Below are positions 8,356 to 16,916 of a DNA stretch of 64,000 nt, piece after piece. Position 1 is the first letter of the stretch. Every line of letters starts with the position of its first letter. Below the pieces are notes generated by a model that worked only from the letters and a program-made list of their open reading frames with translations, ran no database searches and was not told where the DNA came from. The DNA is from Fibrobacter sp. UBA4297 (GTDB taxonomy: Bacteria; Fibrobacterota; Fibrobacteria; Fibrobacterales; Fibrobacteraceae), in NCBI RefSeq assembly GCF_002394865.1, contig NZ_DGUZ01000006.1, positions 76,829 through 140,828 on the forward strand, given 5' to 3'. The translations under genes were made by a program, and so were the position numbers.

Positions 8356-9642
8356 TTACTTTTTCGCCAGTCGGGCCAAGCCCTTCTTGCCGATGTCCTT
8401 GCGGTAGAACTTGCCTTCGAACTGAACCTTCTCGGCGGCTTCGTAAGCGATGTCGAGAGCGGCCTGGAGCGTTTCGCCATGGCCCACCACACCGAACACG
8501 CGGCCACCGTTCGTGACCAGCTTGCCATCGACCATCTTGGTACCGGCATGGAGCACCTGGGCGCCGTTCTTTTCGGCTTCTTCGATACCCGTCACGACCT
8601 TGCCCTTTTCGTAGGAACCCGGATAACCCTTGCTAGCGAGCACCACGATTGCGGAGCTGCCCTTCGGAGCCTTCGGGGCACCGAGCTTGGCGAGTTCGCC
8701 CTTTTCGGCAGCGTCGAACAATGCGAGCACGTCGCCGTCGTAGAGCGGGAGCACAATCTGGCATTCGGGGTCGCCGAGGCGGCAGTTGTATTCCACGACC
8801 TTCGGGCCCTTCGCAGTCACCATGATGCCCACGTAGAGCACGCCCGTGTAAGGCTTGCCTTCGGCGGCCATGCCCTTGAGGGTCGGTTCGATAATCGTCT
8901 TTTTCACTTCGTCGAGGAGAGCGTCCGTCACCACCGGAGCCGGGCTGTAGGCGCCCATTCCACCAGTGTTCGGGCCCTTGTCGTCGTCAAAGACGCGCTT
9001 GTGGTCCTGGGCAGAAGAGAGAATCACGTAGTCCTTGCCGTCGCAAACCACGAAGATGGAGGCTTCTTCGCCGTCCATGAATTCTTCGATCACAACCGTC
9101 TTGCCGGATTCGCCGAACACCGCCTTGTCGCCGAGCATTTCCTCGACAGCGTCGTTCGCTTCCTTGTCGGTCATGCAGACGATGGCGCCCTTGCCTGCAG
9201 CGAGGCCCGACGCCTTCACCACGATCGGAGCCGGGTGTTCGGCAAGGAACTTCTTGGCGGAGGCGAGATCGGTGAAGGTTTCGAAGGCTGCCGTCGGCAC
9301 GTTGTACTTCTTCATGATATCCTTGCTGAAAGCCTTGGAGCCTTCGAGCGCGGCAGCAGCAGCAGTCGGGCCGAAAGCGCGCAGCCCGCGACGGCGGAAT
9401 TCATCCACCACGCCCGCGACCAGCGGAATTTCGGGGCCGATAATCGCGAGGTCAATCTTTTCGGCAACCGCGAGGTCAGCGATTGCCTTCGGGTCGGCCA
9501 CATCCACCGGCACGCACTTGCCGAGGTTAGCCATGCCCGGGTTGCCCGGAGCGCACACGAGATTGTCGCACAGCGGCGACTTCTTGACTGCAAGAGCGAT
9601 GGCATGTTCGCGACCACCGCTACCAACGACGAGAATATTCAT
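8356..9642 (-). CDS. purD: Phosphoribosylamine-glycine ligase PurD
   Basis: 428 residues, typical for GARS. This ATP-grasp enzyme joins glycine to phosphoribosylamine in step two of purine synthesis. The N-terminus has the dinucleotide-like motif VGSGGREHA, the ATP-grasp domain spans about 100-320, and the signature GPNTGGMGAYSPAP, the metal-binding stretch EYNCRLGDPECQ and the C-terminal motif GGRVFGVVGHGETL are all present. It leads the purD-purE unit. Confidence 0.95.
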   Translation of the reverse strand: MNILVVGSGGREHAIALAVKKSPLCDNLVCAPGNPGMANLGKCVPVDVADPKAIADLAVAEKIDLAIIGPEIPLVAGVVDEFRRRGLRAFGPTAAAAALEGSKAFSKDIMKKYNVPTAAFETFTDLASAKKFLAEHPAPIVVKASGLAAGKGAIVCMTDKEANDAVEEMLGDKAVFGESGKTVVIEEFMDGEEASIFVVCDGKDYVILSSAQDHKRVFDDDKGPNTGGMGAYSPAPVVTDALLDEVKKTIIEPTLKGMAAEGKPYTGVLYVGIMVTAKGPKVVEYNCRLGDPECQIVLPLYDGDVLALFDAAEKGELAKLGAPKAPKGSSAIVVLASKGYPGSYEKGKVVTGIEEAEKNGAQVLHAGTKMVDGKLVTNGGRVFGVVGHGETLQAALDIAYEAAEKVQFEGKFYRKDIGKKGLARLAKK

Positions 9643-9766
9643 AAGCGAGTCCTTATACTTGTACGGGGGAAAATGTAGAAAAATGCAGAGAGCGAGAAAA
9701 AGTCACCCACGCGACAAGCCCTTAATTCATTATCTCCCAAAGGCCGTCTTTTAACAATACGCAGAG

Positions 9767-9865
9767 TTAAGCCCCGCTTTTTACTAATTGTATGATGCCG
9801 GCGTTGGCAAAATGGTTCTCGACAATCTCTGAAACCTTAGCTTTTTGCTTTACTTCTTTTCTTTA
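9767..9865 (-). other. Coding-like tail in the +1 frame past the YhcG stop
   Basis: In the +1 frame relative to the YhcG gene, an open stretch without a start codon overlaps its last A-rich codons and ends at TAA 9769-9767. It reads ...KVSEIVENHFANAGIIQLVK.... It may be a chance reading, or the rest of a displaced gene or of a longer YhcG C-terminus lost by an indel in the A-rich run. Confidence 0.3.
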
Positions 9866-11015
9866 AATTTCCGTATTGCTCAATAAACTGTTCCTTTTGC
9901 ATTTCAATCTCGCGAGCCAGAATTTCCTTAGAAGGAATGTAGGTCAGATATTTTGCTGCATACATGCGTTTATTTATTGCAAGTGTTGAAAAACGAGCGA
10001 CATCGGCATTAGTGTCTGAACAGAGAATTATGCCAATTGTCGGGTTATCTCCTTCGGTCTTTTTGTAAGTGTCGTAGAGCTTGAGATACATATCCATTTG
10101 CCCGACATCTTCGTACGATATTTTTCTTGTTTTCAAGTCTATCAAAACAAAACATTTCAGCATGTAATTGTAAAACACCAAGTCAATATAATAGTCGTCA
10201 TCTTCTGTATGAATATGTTGCTGACGACCAACAAAAGCATAGCCTTTCCCCATTTCCATCAGGAATTTTTGCAAGTGATTCAAAATCGCATTTTCCAACG
10301 TTGACTCAGTCACCGCAGCATCCTGATTTACTCCAAGAAATTCTGCAATCAAAGGATTCTTGATAAACTCCGAACGCTCCTTCTGATAATCGGCCGTCAG
10401 TTTTTTCATTTCCTTGACAACGGTAGCCTTTTTGGCCTTGGGCGTTTGCATTAACCGATAGTAATATTGAGACGCAATATTCCGCTTCAGGGTGCGATAA
10501 TCCCATTGTTGCGAGGCGGTTTCCTGCATATACCACATTCGAGCTTCGAGGTCAGAGACACGCATAAGGCATTCGTAATGGCTCCATGACAATTGGGTAG
10601 GCAGAGCCTGCCTTATTTCCTCACTTTCAAAAAGGGCAGGCAATGCCTGCCCTTTTGCAGCAATCGCTTTCTTAAACTCTACAGGCAGAGTTTGAAATAC
10701 CTGTAAATCCTGAAAATTAAGATAAAACTTCCTATAACTTTTTAACGATGCGATCGAGAAACCCTTTCCGAATTCAGCAGTTAAATTTTCGGAAGCCGTT
10801 TCAACAACATGTTTCCCATAATCAGCCCTCGCCTTTCCCTGCTGTTCCTGTTCCACAATTCGCCAGCCCAGTAGCCAATTGCAGGCGACCTGCATCAGAT
10901 TTGCCGCACGAAAACTCATATTCCGTGCCGTAGAAACGATGCTCTTCAAATCCGTTATGAAGTCGGCGTTGAGGTTCGCGTTGCTCTTTGACGAAGCTAG
11001 TTTCTTTTTAGACAT
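9837..11015 (-). CDS. YhcG/DUF1016 family PD-(D/E)XK nuclease
   Basis: 392 residues. The N-terminal DUF1016_N domain (about 20-180) is helical, with the signature SLKSYRKFYLNFQDLQVFQTL and later LSWSHYECLMRV. The C-terminal nuclease domain (about 225-370) holds the PD-(D/E)XK core YYIDLVFYN ... FVLIDLKTRK (Asp near 275, Asp-x-Lys near 293). YhcG proteins are common in defence islands and next to type I restriction systems; their role is not settled. About 31 residues between FQTL and LSWSHY are encoded by palindromic DNA and look like an insertion. The leader carries a hairpin over the ribosome site. Confidence 0.85.
   Translation of the reverse strand: MSKKKLASSKSNANLNADFITDLKSIVSTARNMSFRAANLMQVACNWLLGWRIVEQEQQGKARADYGKHVVETASENLTAEFGKGFSIASLKSYRKFYLNFQDLQVFQTLPVEFKKAIAAKGQALPALFESEEIRQALPTQLSWSHYECLMRVSDLEARMWYMQETASQQWDYRTLKRNIASQYYYRLMQTPKAKKATVVKEMKKLTADYQKERSEFIKNPLIAEFLGVNQDAAVTESTLENAILNHLQKFLMEMGKGYAFVGRQQHIHTEDDDYYIDLVFYNYMLKCFVLIDLKTRKISYEDVGQMDMYLKLYDTYKKTEGDNPTIGIILCSDTNADVARFSTLAINKRMYAAKYLTYIPSKEILAREIEMQKEQFIEQYGNLKKRSKAKS
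10630..10656. repeat. Perfect 13-bp palindrome inside the YhcG gene
   Basis: AAAAGGGCAGGCA and its exact reverse complement are separated by one base. On the minus strand it encodes part of AKGQALPALF. Related GGCAGAG/CCTGCC words flank it at 10600-10615 and near 10680. It lies where YhcG relatives usually join FQT(L/V)S directly to LSWSHY. Confidence 0.75.
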
Positions 11016-11018
11016 AGT

Positions 11019-11073
11019 GGCTCCTTTGAAAAAAAGAAAAACATTTGATAATCATCAAATGCCTTTCGGAGCC
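11019..11073 (-). promoter_or_regulatory. Leader hairpin covering the YhcG ribosome site
   Basis: In the mRNA, GGCUCC (from 11073-11068) can pair with GGAGCC (from 11024-11019), which contains the AGGAG ribosome site a few bases before the AUG at 11015. Inside lies a second perfect hairpin, CATTTGAT-4-ATCAAATG (11042-11061), followed by a T-rich run like a weak terminator. This suggests translational control or attenuation, by sequence alone. Confidence 0.45.
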
Positions 11074-11164
11074 TGCACTATTAGGAACCGCAGCAGAAAT
11101 GTAGATAATATTGGGATTCTGGCAAGAGGGGCAAGGAAATTTTACACTAGGCTCAGCCGCAGTT

Positions 11165-11181
11165 GTTCGGAAATTCCGAAC
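11165..11181. repeat. Inverted repeat GTTCGGAA-A-TTCCGAAC
   Basis: A perfect 8-bp inverted repeat with a single central base lies 12 bases past the stop of the upstream gene (11193). With no T run it is more like a protein-binding site or an RNA-processing hairpin than a terminator. Confidence 0.5.
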
Positions 11182-11192
11182 AGCTGACGAGA

Positions 11193-12440
11193 CTAAATTT
11201 TTTCCAGCTCGTCTCTCATGGCCGAGCGATTCTTGAACCGCGACAGCCAAGATATTTTCAGCCGGTTGACTTCCGGGAGGCCGCCTTCGAACTTGAGCAG
11301 TTCGCCCGCTTCACGGACAACATTCCTGTATTCCTTACGGTTGCTAGCATGTTCCATCGCGCCATCCAAATATTCCACAAACATCTTGACAAATTCTGCA
11401 TTGTACTTGGGGCACAGCGCCTTTCCGTAACGCTTGAAAAAAAAAAAGCTCGGCCCAATCGAAAACACCCTGCAAAAAAACGCATAGAGTTCATCCGTCA
11501 TGTTTTCATACGCAAGGACATCCATCCGAAAATCCCATTTGGTAATCGAATTCAATAATTCAACCAGAGCGTCTTTCCACTGTTGCTTTGGAACAAAGTC
11601 CTTGTACTCCTTGTAAAAATCCATTCTGGATTGCGCAACAACCATTGTTTTCAGCATATCGCCGAACTTTTTTGTTTGGCCTGTCGCACGGTACATTTCT
11701 TTCAATTTGGCATGGACCTTTTCAGCAAGCCCCGACCAGTTTTCATGAGCGGCCAGCAAGTACTTTAGGCAATTCTCAGCTTCTTCGAATTTCGATTGTT
11801 CCACCAAAATATCGAACAGCAAAAAGGCGGAATCCGTAAAATTCGCGTAGTCGGCAAGATATTTCTTGACTTCGGAATGGTCCATTTTCAGCTTACGCAT
11901 TACGGTAGCGCGTGAACGGGCCCAACCCCCTATGCGGTACGAGCGGAAACTGTCACTCTGTTTTTCACTTTCGATAATCTTGTCGAAATACTTGAGTTTC
12001 GCCTTCAGGTCGGCCACACTGTTGAACGCCTCGTTGTACACATCCCACAGTTCGTCTTCCACAAGCCACATTTCCGTTTTCAGGATGTTGTTCTCTATCC
12101 ACTTGCGGCATTCGGTAACGACATCGGCCGACGCCGTATTCAGGAAAACCATCCAAAGATTCTTGAATTCCGGCAGGAGAATCGACATTTCGCCGTTCGA
12201 GTCGTCAATGTTCAGGTTCCCGAGCTTTTTCGTGAAATGGACCAGGACCTTCTTGGCGCCGTCATTATTTACAAACAGGCGTAGCCTTTCGATTCGCTCG
12301 AAAAGATTCAGCATGTCATTCGTGAAATAGCGCGTATCACGGTAAGCGATAAGGCCACCGTCGCGATACCTGCGGACGACGCTGTCGAACTGGGCGGTAA
12401 GATCTTCAAGTTTTAGCGGTTGCATAGTTATTCCCGGCAT
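11193..12440 (-). CDS. Unknown helical-repeat protein coupled to the AlbA_2 gene
   Basis: 415 residues from ATG 12440. That start shares its A with the TGA stop of the upstream AlbA_2 gene (TGATG), so translation is likely coupled; an in-frame TTG lies just before. The sequence is almost all helical and charged, with evenly spaced aromatic and leucine positions (LLFDILVEQSKFEEAENCLKYLL, WSGLAEKVHAKLKEMYRATG) like TPR-type repeats. The end KISWLSRFKNRSAMRDELEKI resembles the C-terminal helix of SWIM zinc-finger proteins, though no zinc motif is seen. No function can be assigned. Confidence 0.65.
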   Translation of the reverse strand: MPGITMQPLKLEDLTAQFDSVVRRYRDGGLIAYRDTRYFTNDMLNLFERIERLRLFVNNDGAKKVLVHFTKKLGNLNIDDSNGEMSILLPEFKNLWMVFLNTASADVVTECRKWIENNILKTEMWLVEDELWDVYNEAFNSVADLKAKLKYFDKIIESEKQSDSFRSYRIGGWARSRATVMRKLKMDHSEVKKYLADYANFTDSAFLLFDILVEQSKFEEAENCLKYLLAAHENWSGLAEKVHAKLKEMYRATGQTKKFGDMLKTMVVAQSRMDFYKEYKDFVPKQQWKDALVELLNSITKWDFRMDVLAYENMTDELYAFFCRVFSIGPSFFFFKRYGKALCPKYNAEFVKMFVEYLDGAMEHASNRKEYRNVVREAGELLKFEGGLPEVNRLKISWLSRFKNRSAMRDELEKI

Positions 12441-13670
12441 CAAGTCTTCAAAGAATATGTTCTGTTTTTATTTGCTCCGTTGGGAGTAATCTTGCCTTCT
12501 TCCACGAGTTCGGAAAGGTAATCCCTTGTTCGGGAGACCTTCAATCCAATATATGTCGCAATATCCTGAGAACGGGCTTCATCGTGTTCGGCAAGATATT
12601 CGACAATCATTTTCTTGAATTTTGTCGATTTTTTATCGCCACTTTTATCGCCGTTTTCGGCGTTTATCGCCACTTTTTCGCCATATTTATCGCCATTTTC
12701 GGGATTTATCGCCGTTTTATCGCCACTTTTTGAGTTTATCGCCACTTTTCCGCCGTTAATGTGGCGATAAAAATTCACTCGGAACATATCCCCGATTTCG
12801 GTGAATTCCGGGAGGGCCACGCCATATTCCTGACACAACGTATTAATCCGCTGGAAACCGGAGCCCCATCCTTCGAGAACATGAACCTTTTCCAAAGTGC
12901 GGGCAAGAGTCTTGTTACGGATAGACGAGCGACCGCTCAAGGCCTCTTCAAGAGTCAGCGTTCCGTAAAGAGTTCCCGGTGAAGAAATCTCCACACGGTC
13001 ATCATATACAGCCACCTGCACGCTGGAATTCATTTGATAATTCCTATGGATTGCAGCATTGATTATTAGCTCTCGAATAGCTTTCGGCGGGAGTTCGTAC
13101 TTTTCATCATGAACGACCCCGTTTATTTCGATGGCCATATTCAGGTGGTTGAGAACGAACTTGTAAGCATCGTCAATCTGCTTGCAGAGGGGGCCATTAT
13201 AATCCTTTTTATCTAGAAAGTCAGCTCGCATAGTTCCACGGAACCGGGCACACTGAATTCGCGAAGTATATTCATGCTTGCCCAAGAGAATAGCCAACGC
13301 ATTCGTCGCCTTGTCATGCGAACGACCTGTCAGAAGATGCAAGTTTTCTAAATCCGCTTTTGTAATTTTACGCTTGGCCCTTTTTGAAAAGTCCTTGCAA
13401 AGAAATGCTATATCGGCATCGGTCACCTTGAGCGAACGATACGGGAGTCCATCGTTTATCGGCAATACTATCCTTGAGTTCGAACAAGTCGGCTTTTTTA
13501 GGGATGCCAATAAACTCGCGACGATTATTAACGCCAACAACAAATTTGCCGCCCGCCCCATTCGCAAAAGCAACGATAGACTTGACCCATTTTTCAGAAT
13601 CTTCGGGCAGCTCCACCTTGTATTCCAAGGTGCGGCTCTCGCCATTCAGAATTTCTTGCTGTAAAGACAT
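12440..13670 (-). pseudogene. AlbA_2 (Schlafen-type) ATP-dependent regulator, frameshifted
   Basis: The N-terminus starts at ATG 13670 with a good AlbA_2 domain (TLEYKVELPEDSEKWVKSIV, FANGAGGKFVVGVNN). It reads to about codon 60 (LKDSIADK, near 13490) and then leaves frame, ending at 13368. The rest of the family continues in another frame (GLPYRSLKVTDADIAFL near 13440, then ENLHLL, AIRELIINAAIHRNYQ, EGWGSGFQRI) to 12440. About 50-70 residues of the AlbA_2 domain appear missing, so a deletion not divisible by three is likelier than a single-base error. The C-terminus has a GDK-rich repeat and a winged helix (SQDIATYIGLKVSRTRDYL). Related proteins are regulators or defence-linked ATPases. Confidence 0.75.
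12632..12758. repeat. Tandem TTTATCGCCACTTTT repeat within the AlbA_2 gene
   Basis: Eight or so variants of TTATCGCC(A/G)(C/T)TTT occur in 127 bases. On the minus strand they encode degenerate repeats of the type GDK-x-AIN-x-ENGDK between the effector domain and the winged helix. Tandem variation of this linker is likely. Confidence 0.75.
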
Positions 13671-13784
13671 TCGTATTTTCCTCTAGTCCATGGGATTCCT
13701 ATTCTACCTAAATATAACTCCATCCACTTGACACAAAGTGACAAAATGCAACTATTTTCCGAGGCATTTCAGTTCTTTCTAATC

Positions 13785-16529
13785 CTAATTCACCATATAC
13801 GCTTTCAATTTACTTTCAAGCTGTTCGCGTTCATTGCTTCCCTTGGTAGAAAATCTCACATAATCAATGCCATACCTTTCTAATATACAATCTTTCATAC
13901 GATCGCGTTCTGCCTGAACAGATTCTTGCTTATGGAAATTCGCACCATCAATTTCAATTGCCAAAACAGGCGTTTTTGAAATACGGTTCGTAATTAGAAA
14001 ATCAATATGCGTTGAAGGATGTTTGGCATAACTGAGCAACGCCTGATTATCCGCTATTTTTGAAAAATCTCGAATTAGATGATTCATTGGATACTCAAAG
14101 AACACATCTAAACTTGGGCAAGTTTTCAAGACATCGCGAATCATTCTGTACGCAATGTTTTCCGAAGGATATTTCGAGATACTTTCCATGTTTCTGAAAT
14201 TCGTGCAGCACTTTTGACTAAACAAAACATCGAAAATGGAATAAACCCTACTTTCTACAGACTCACCGGCATTGTATTGAATGTAACCTATTAGGTCATC
14301 AAGAATACTACCCTTTGGCTGTTCCTGTTTGGAAGCAACCAATATAAACTTATTCTTTGCTCTTGAAACAGCCACATTTATTATCTGCGGATCTCCGGAA
14401 AACTCGGTCAAAACATTATCTACCGTTGAAAAAATTATCACTTCCTTTTCACGGCCTTGAAACTTATGAATGGTCGATATATCAATGTTCGGAATAAACT
14501 TTCTTAATTCATTACACTGTTTGTTATAAGGGGAAATTATCCCTACATCGGTCGTTTTGAGTGTTGGCATCACTTCTTGAGCAATTGCATCTATCTGTTT
14601 CTGGTTGACATTATTTTCTCGACTAGTCGGAGCCGTCCAATGAATTACCAGCGGATTTTGTTCTGTATTGTTAGAAAGAACAACCAGCTGATTGTCATAG
14701 AATTTCTGATTACAAAACTCAATAATCTTCGGGTGGCAACGATAATGTTCTTTCAACAAAGTTTTAGCTGCTTCGGGAATAAAGCGACCAATAGAATCCA
14801 AGAAACTCACATCCGCACAGTTATACATCTGAGGCACTTTATGCTTTTCAAAAATTTCTTGATACTTTTCCTTTTCTTCTCTTGTCGTCACCTTTTCAAG
14901 TTGCTTACTATCGCCAACAATCACGGCATTCTTCGCACAAGAAATAGCTAACGCACCCGTAGCAATATCAACCTGCGAAGATTCATCCATAATCACATAG
15001 TCAAAAACGGCATTTGGACTAAGCGCACTCTTTGACGCAAACGTAGTGCTGAAAACAATTGGATAATCTTTAAGAAAATCACCCCACCTACGGGACAAAT
15101 CTTCTTTTTTATAGATAGTTTGTTCCTTACGCAAATAAAATTTTCGAAAAACACTCTCATACAAAATCAATTTTGAAAAGCTCTGCAAATCAGACGCTGC
15201 CCGCTCATTAGCCTTTACAGAATTTTCCAAAGACTTAATGCGATTTCCATATTCAGCCAATCGAATTATAAAACAGAAATTTTCAAGACTTGCTATAATC
15301 GCAGCAACATCACCCTTGAGAAATTTCCAATTAGAAAGCCCCTTAACAAAACGCAGCCAAACACGAGTAAAAAAAGAAAACTTGTTTCTTGACGGGTTAT
15401 TCTTAAGATTTGATTCTAGTTGGCTTCTTACGGATTCTATATCGAATTGATTTAGATCATTCCGATTTTCAACGGAGTAGTCTAAAATTTTCAATTCATC
15501 TAGATAGTCCTTAAAATGCTCGTAATTCACTCTCGCACTTTCAAATTCCGTCTTTACGCGAGCTAACTCATTCTGCTCACTAAAAAGCCGTTTTGCGTCG
15601 GAAACTTTCTTTAATATGTTCTTTTGCCACGAAGCAAGGCTCGGACGATTTTTTTCTATGGGAGGTTCCAATTTTCTAGGCTTTTGCGATTCAATAAAAG
15701 ATGTCTTATTTTCATCTTTACCAAGCATAGCCGAAAGAAAATCCAATTTATATTGAGACAACTTCTCTTGGACGTTCTTTATGGCGCTATTATTGTTGGA
15801 TACGACTAACGCGGTCTTCCCTTGAATCAGCAAGTTGGCCAGGATATTTAAAATCGTCTGTGTTTTACCGGTTCCTGGAGGACCTTGAATTAGGCTAATT
15901 GTATATTTGAACGCATTTTGAACTGCTTTGATTTGGCTGAGGTTGCAACCAAACGGGAAAACAAGACTTTGAGTCTCTGTAGTTTGCAAGTCCTTTTGAG
16001 CTCCTGACTTCAAATAAAGAGCCAACGCGGTATCTTCACCTTCGTAGATTCCTTTTATTTTGTCATATTGCTTTTGCAATAAGGAGGCATCCGTTTTCTT
16101 ATTATCATTTTCACAAAACTCTTGAACCAACAAGGGATTATTTGCCGCGACATCCTTCAGATAATTCAAGACGGCACTTTGAAAAGAATCCTTCGTTTCA
16201 TTCAGGATCTTCAGCTCATCACACTTATAGGTTTTAGCCTTATCCTTGAAAACAATATGCCAATATTTTTTGTTCGATTTGGCGTCACAAAACTCATAGA
16301 TGTTTTCAATATTGTAAAGTTCAATGCCATTTACAGAAATCTTCTGTTTTTTGAAATCATGCTGGCAAGGGTTATTAAGACAAACAACATTACCGGCACT
16401 ATATTCATAAGCACTACCATTACGAAAAACAACCTTACATTTCCGGCTAGCATCATCAAAGGAAAGAGTTTCCACCTCTTCCGTTTTTATTTCACCTTTG
16501 ATTAATACGAGAACTTCGCGCGGGTTCAT
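13785..16529 (-). CDS. Superfamily I helicase with C-terminal DUF2726 nuclease domain
   Basis: 914 residues. The N-terminal 190 residues are of unknown fold. The helicase core has Walker A GPPGTGKT (216-223), Walker B VIMDESSQ (about 515), motif III GDSKQLEK, motif IV region YRCHPKIIEFCN, and motifs V-VI DISTIHKFQGREKEV and NVAVSRAKNKFILVAS, matching the Upf1-like AAA_11/AAA_12 arrangement. A coiled segment separates motifs Ia and II. The last 100 residues match DUF2726, a Vsr-like nuclease fold (HIDFLITN, VLAIEIDGANFH). Helicase-nuclease fusions of this kind occur in defence islands. It starts 11 bases after the wHTH gene, so it is likely in the SIR2 operon. Confidence 0.85.
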   Translation of the reverse strand: MNPREVLVLIKGEIKTEEVETLSFDDASRKCKVVFRNGSAYEYSAGNVVCLNNPCQHDFKKQKISVNGIELYNIENIYEFCDAKSNKKYWHIVFKDKAKTYKCDELKILNETKDSFQSAVLNYLKDVAANNPLLVQEFCENDNKKTDASLLQKQYDKIKGIYEGEDTALALYLKSGAQKDLQTTETQSLVFPFGCNLSQIKAVQNAFKYTISLIQGPPGTGKTQTILNILANLLIQGKTALVVSNNNSAIKNVQEKLSQYKLDFLSAMLGKDENKTSFIESQKPRKLEPPIEKNRPSLASWQKNILKKVSDAKRLFSEQNELARVKTEFESARVNYEHFKDYLDELKILDYSVENRNDLNQFDIESVRSQLESNLKNNPSRNKFSFFTRVWLRFVKGLSNWKFLKGDVAAIIASLENFCFIIRLAEYGNRIKSLENSVKANERAASDLQSFSKLILYESVFRKFYLRKEQTIYKKEDLSRRWGDFLKDYPIVFSTTFASKSALSPNAVFDYVIMDESSQVDIATGALAISCAKNAVIVGDSKQLEKVTTREEKEKYQEIFEKHKVPQMYNCADVSFLDSIGRFIPEAAKTLLKEHYRCHPKIIEFCNQKFYDNQLVVLSNNTEQNPLVIHWTAPTSRENNVNQKQIDAIAQEVMPTLKTTDVGIISPYNKQCNELRKFIPNIDISTIHKFQGREKEVIIFSTVDNVLTEFSGDPQIINVAVSRAKNKFILVASKQEQPKGSILDDLIGYIQYNAGESVESRVYSIFDVLFSQKCCTNFRNMESISKYPSENIAYRMIRDVLKTCPSLDVFFEYPMNHLIRDFSKIADNQALLSYAKHPSTHIDFLITNRISKTPVLAIEIDGANFHKQESVQAERDRMKDCILERYGIDYVRFSTKGSNEREQLESKLKAYMVN

Positions 16530-16540
16530 GATTGCACAAT

Positions 16541-16906
16541 CTACTTAGCACGGCGCAATACGTATTTTCCCTTGCCTGCGCCCACAACAGGTTCCACTAT
16601 ATTTAGCGTTTTCATCCGCTTTATAAGATTGGTAGCAGTAGCCGGAGCACACCCTAAGTTTTTCGACCCAAATCCCGAATTTTTAACAATAGCCTTCAAA
16701 ATGAAAGCATCCTGCCGATATTCTGGTTTCGGCAATCCCTGCGTTTCCCTCCCCTTGCCGCCAGAAGTCCGAATCAAACTTTTCGGCAGCAAGATAGAAT
16801 AGTCACCGAAGAGAAGCTTGAAGTTGTCAACGACAACTTTTTCGACCTCTTCTTCGGTCTTGAATTGAACCTTGGAATAGAATGTGCCAGTGGGAGTGAA
16901 AAGCAT
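16541..16906 (-). CDS. Small chimeric protein with C-terminal winged helix
   Basis: 121 residues from ATG 16906, chosen because AGGA lies about ten bases upstream and the start is 11 bases after the SIR2 stop. The first 50 residues (FKTEEEVEKVVVDNFKLLFG, then LPKSLIRTSGGKG) look like the start of a longer family that continues into a nuclease-like domain, which is absent here. The last 50 residues (GCAPATATNLIKRMKTLNIV, then GAGKGKYVLR) form a winged helix like those ending Fic proteins. It is probably an internal deletion product; it could still work as a DNA-binding regulator of the operon. Confidence 0.5.
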   Translation of the reverse strand: MLFTPTGTFYSKVQFKTEEEVEKVVVDNFKLLFGDYSILLPKSLIRTSGGKGRETQGLPKPEYRQDAFILKAIVKNSGFGSKNLGCAPATATNLIKRMKTLNIVEPVVGAGKGKYVLRRAK

Positions 16907-16916
16907 GGGGAATGTC

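Noticed and set aside
8335..9678. 447-codon plus-strand frame over purD
   Set aside because: Antisense shadow of purD with no motif.
12632..12758. CRISPR array
   Set aside because: Units are short, degenerate and translated in frame; there are no uniform spacers and no cas genes.
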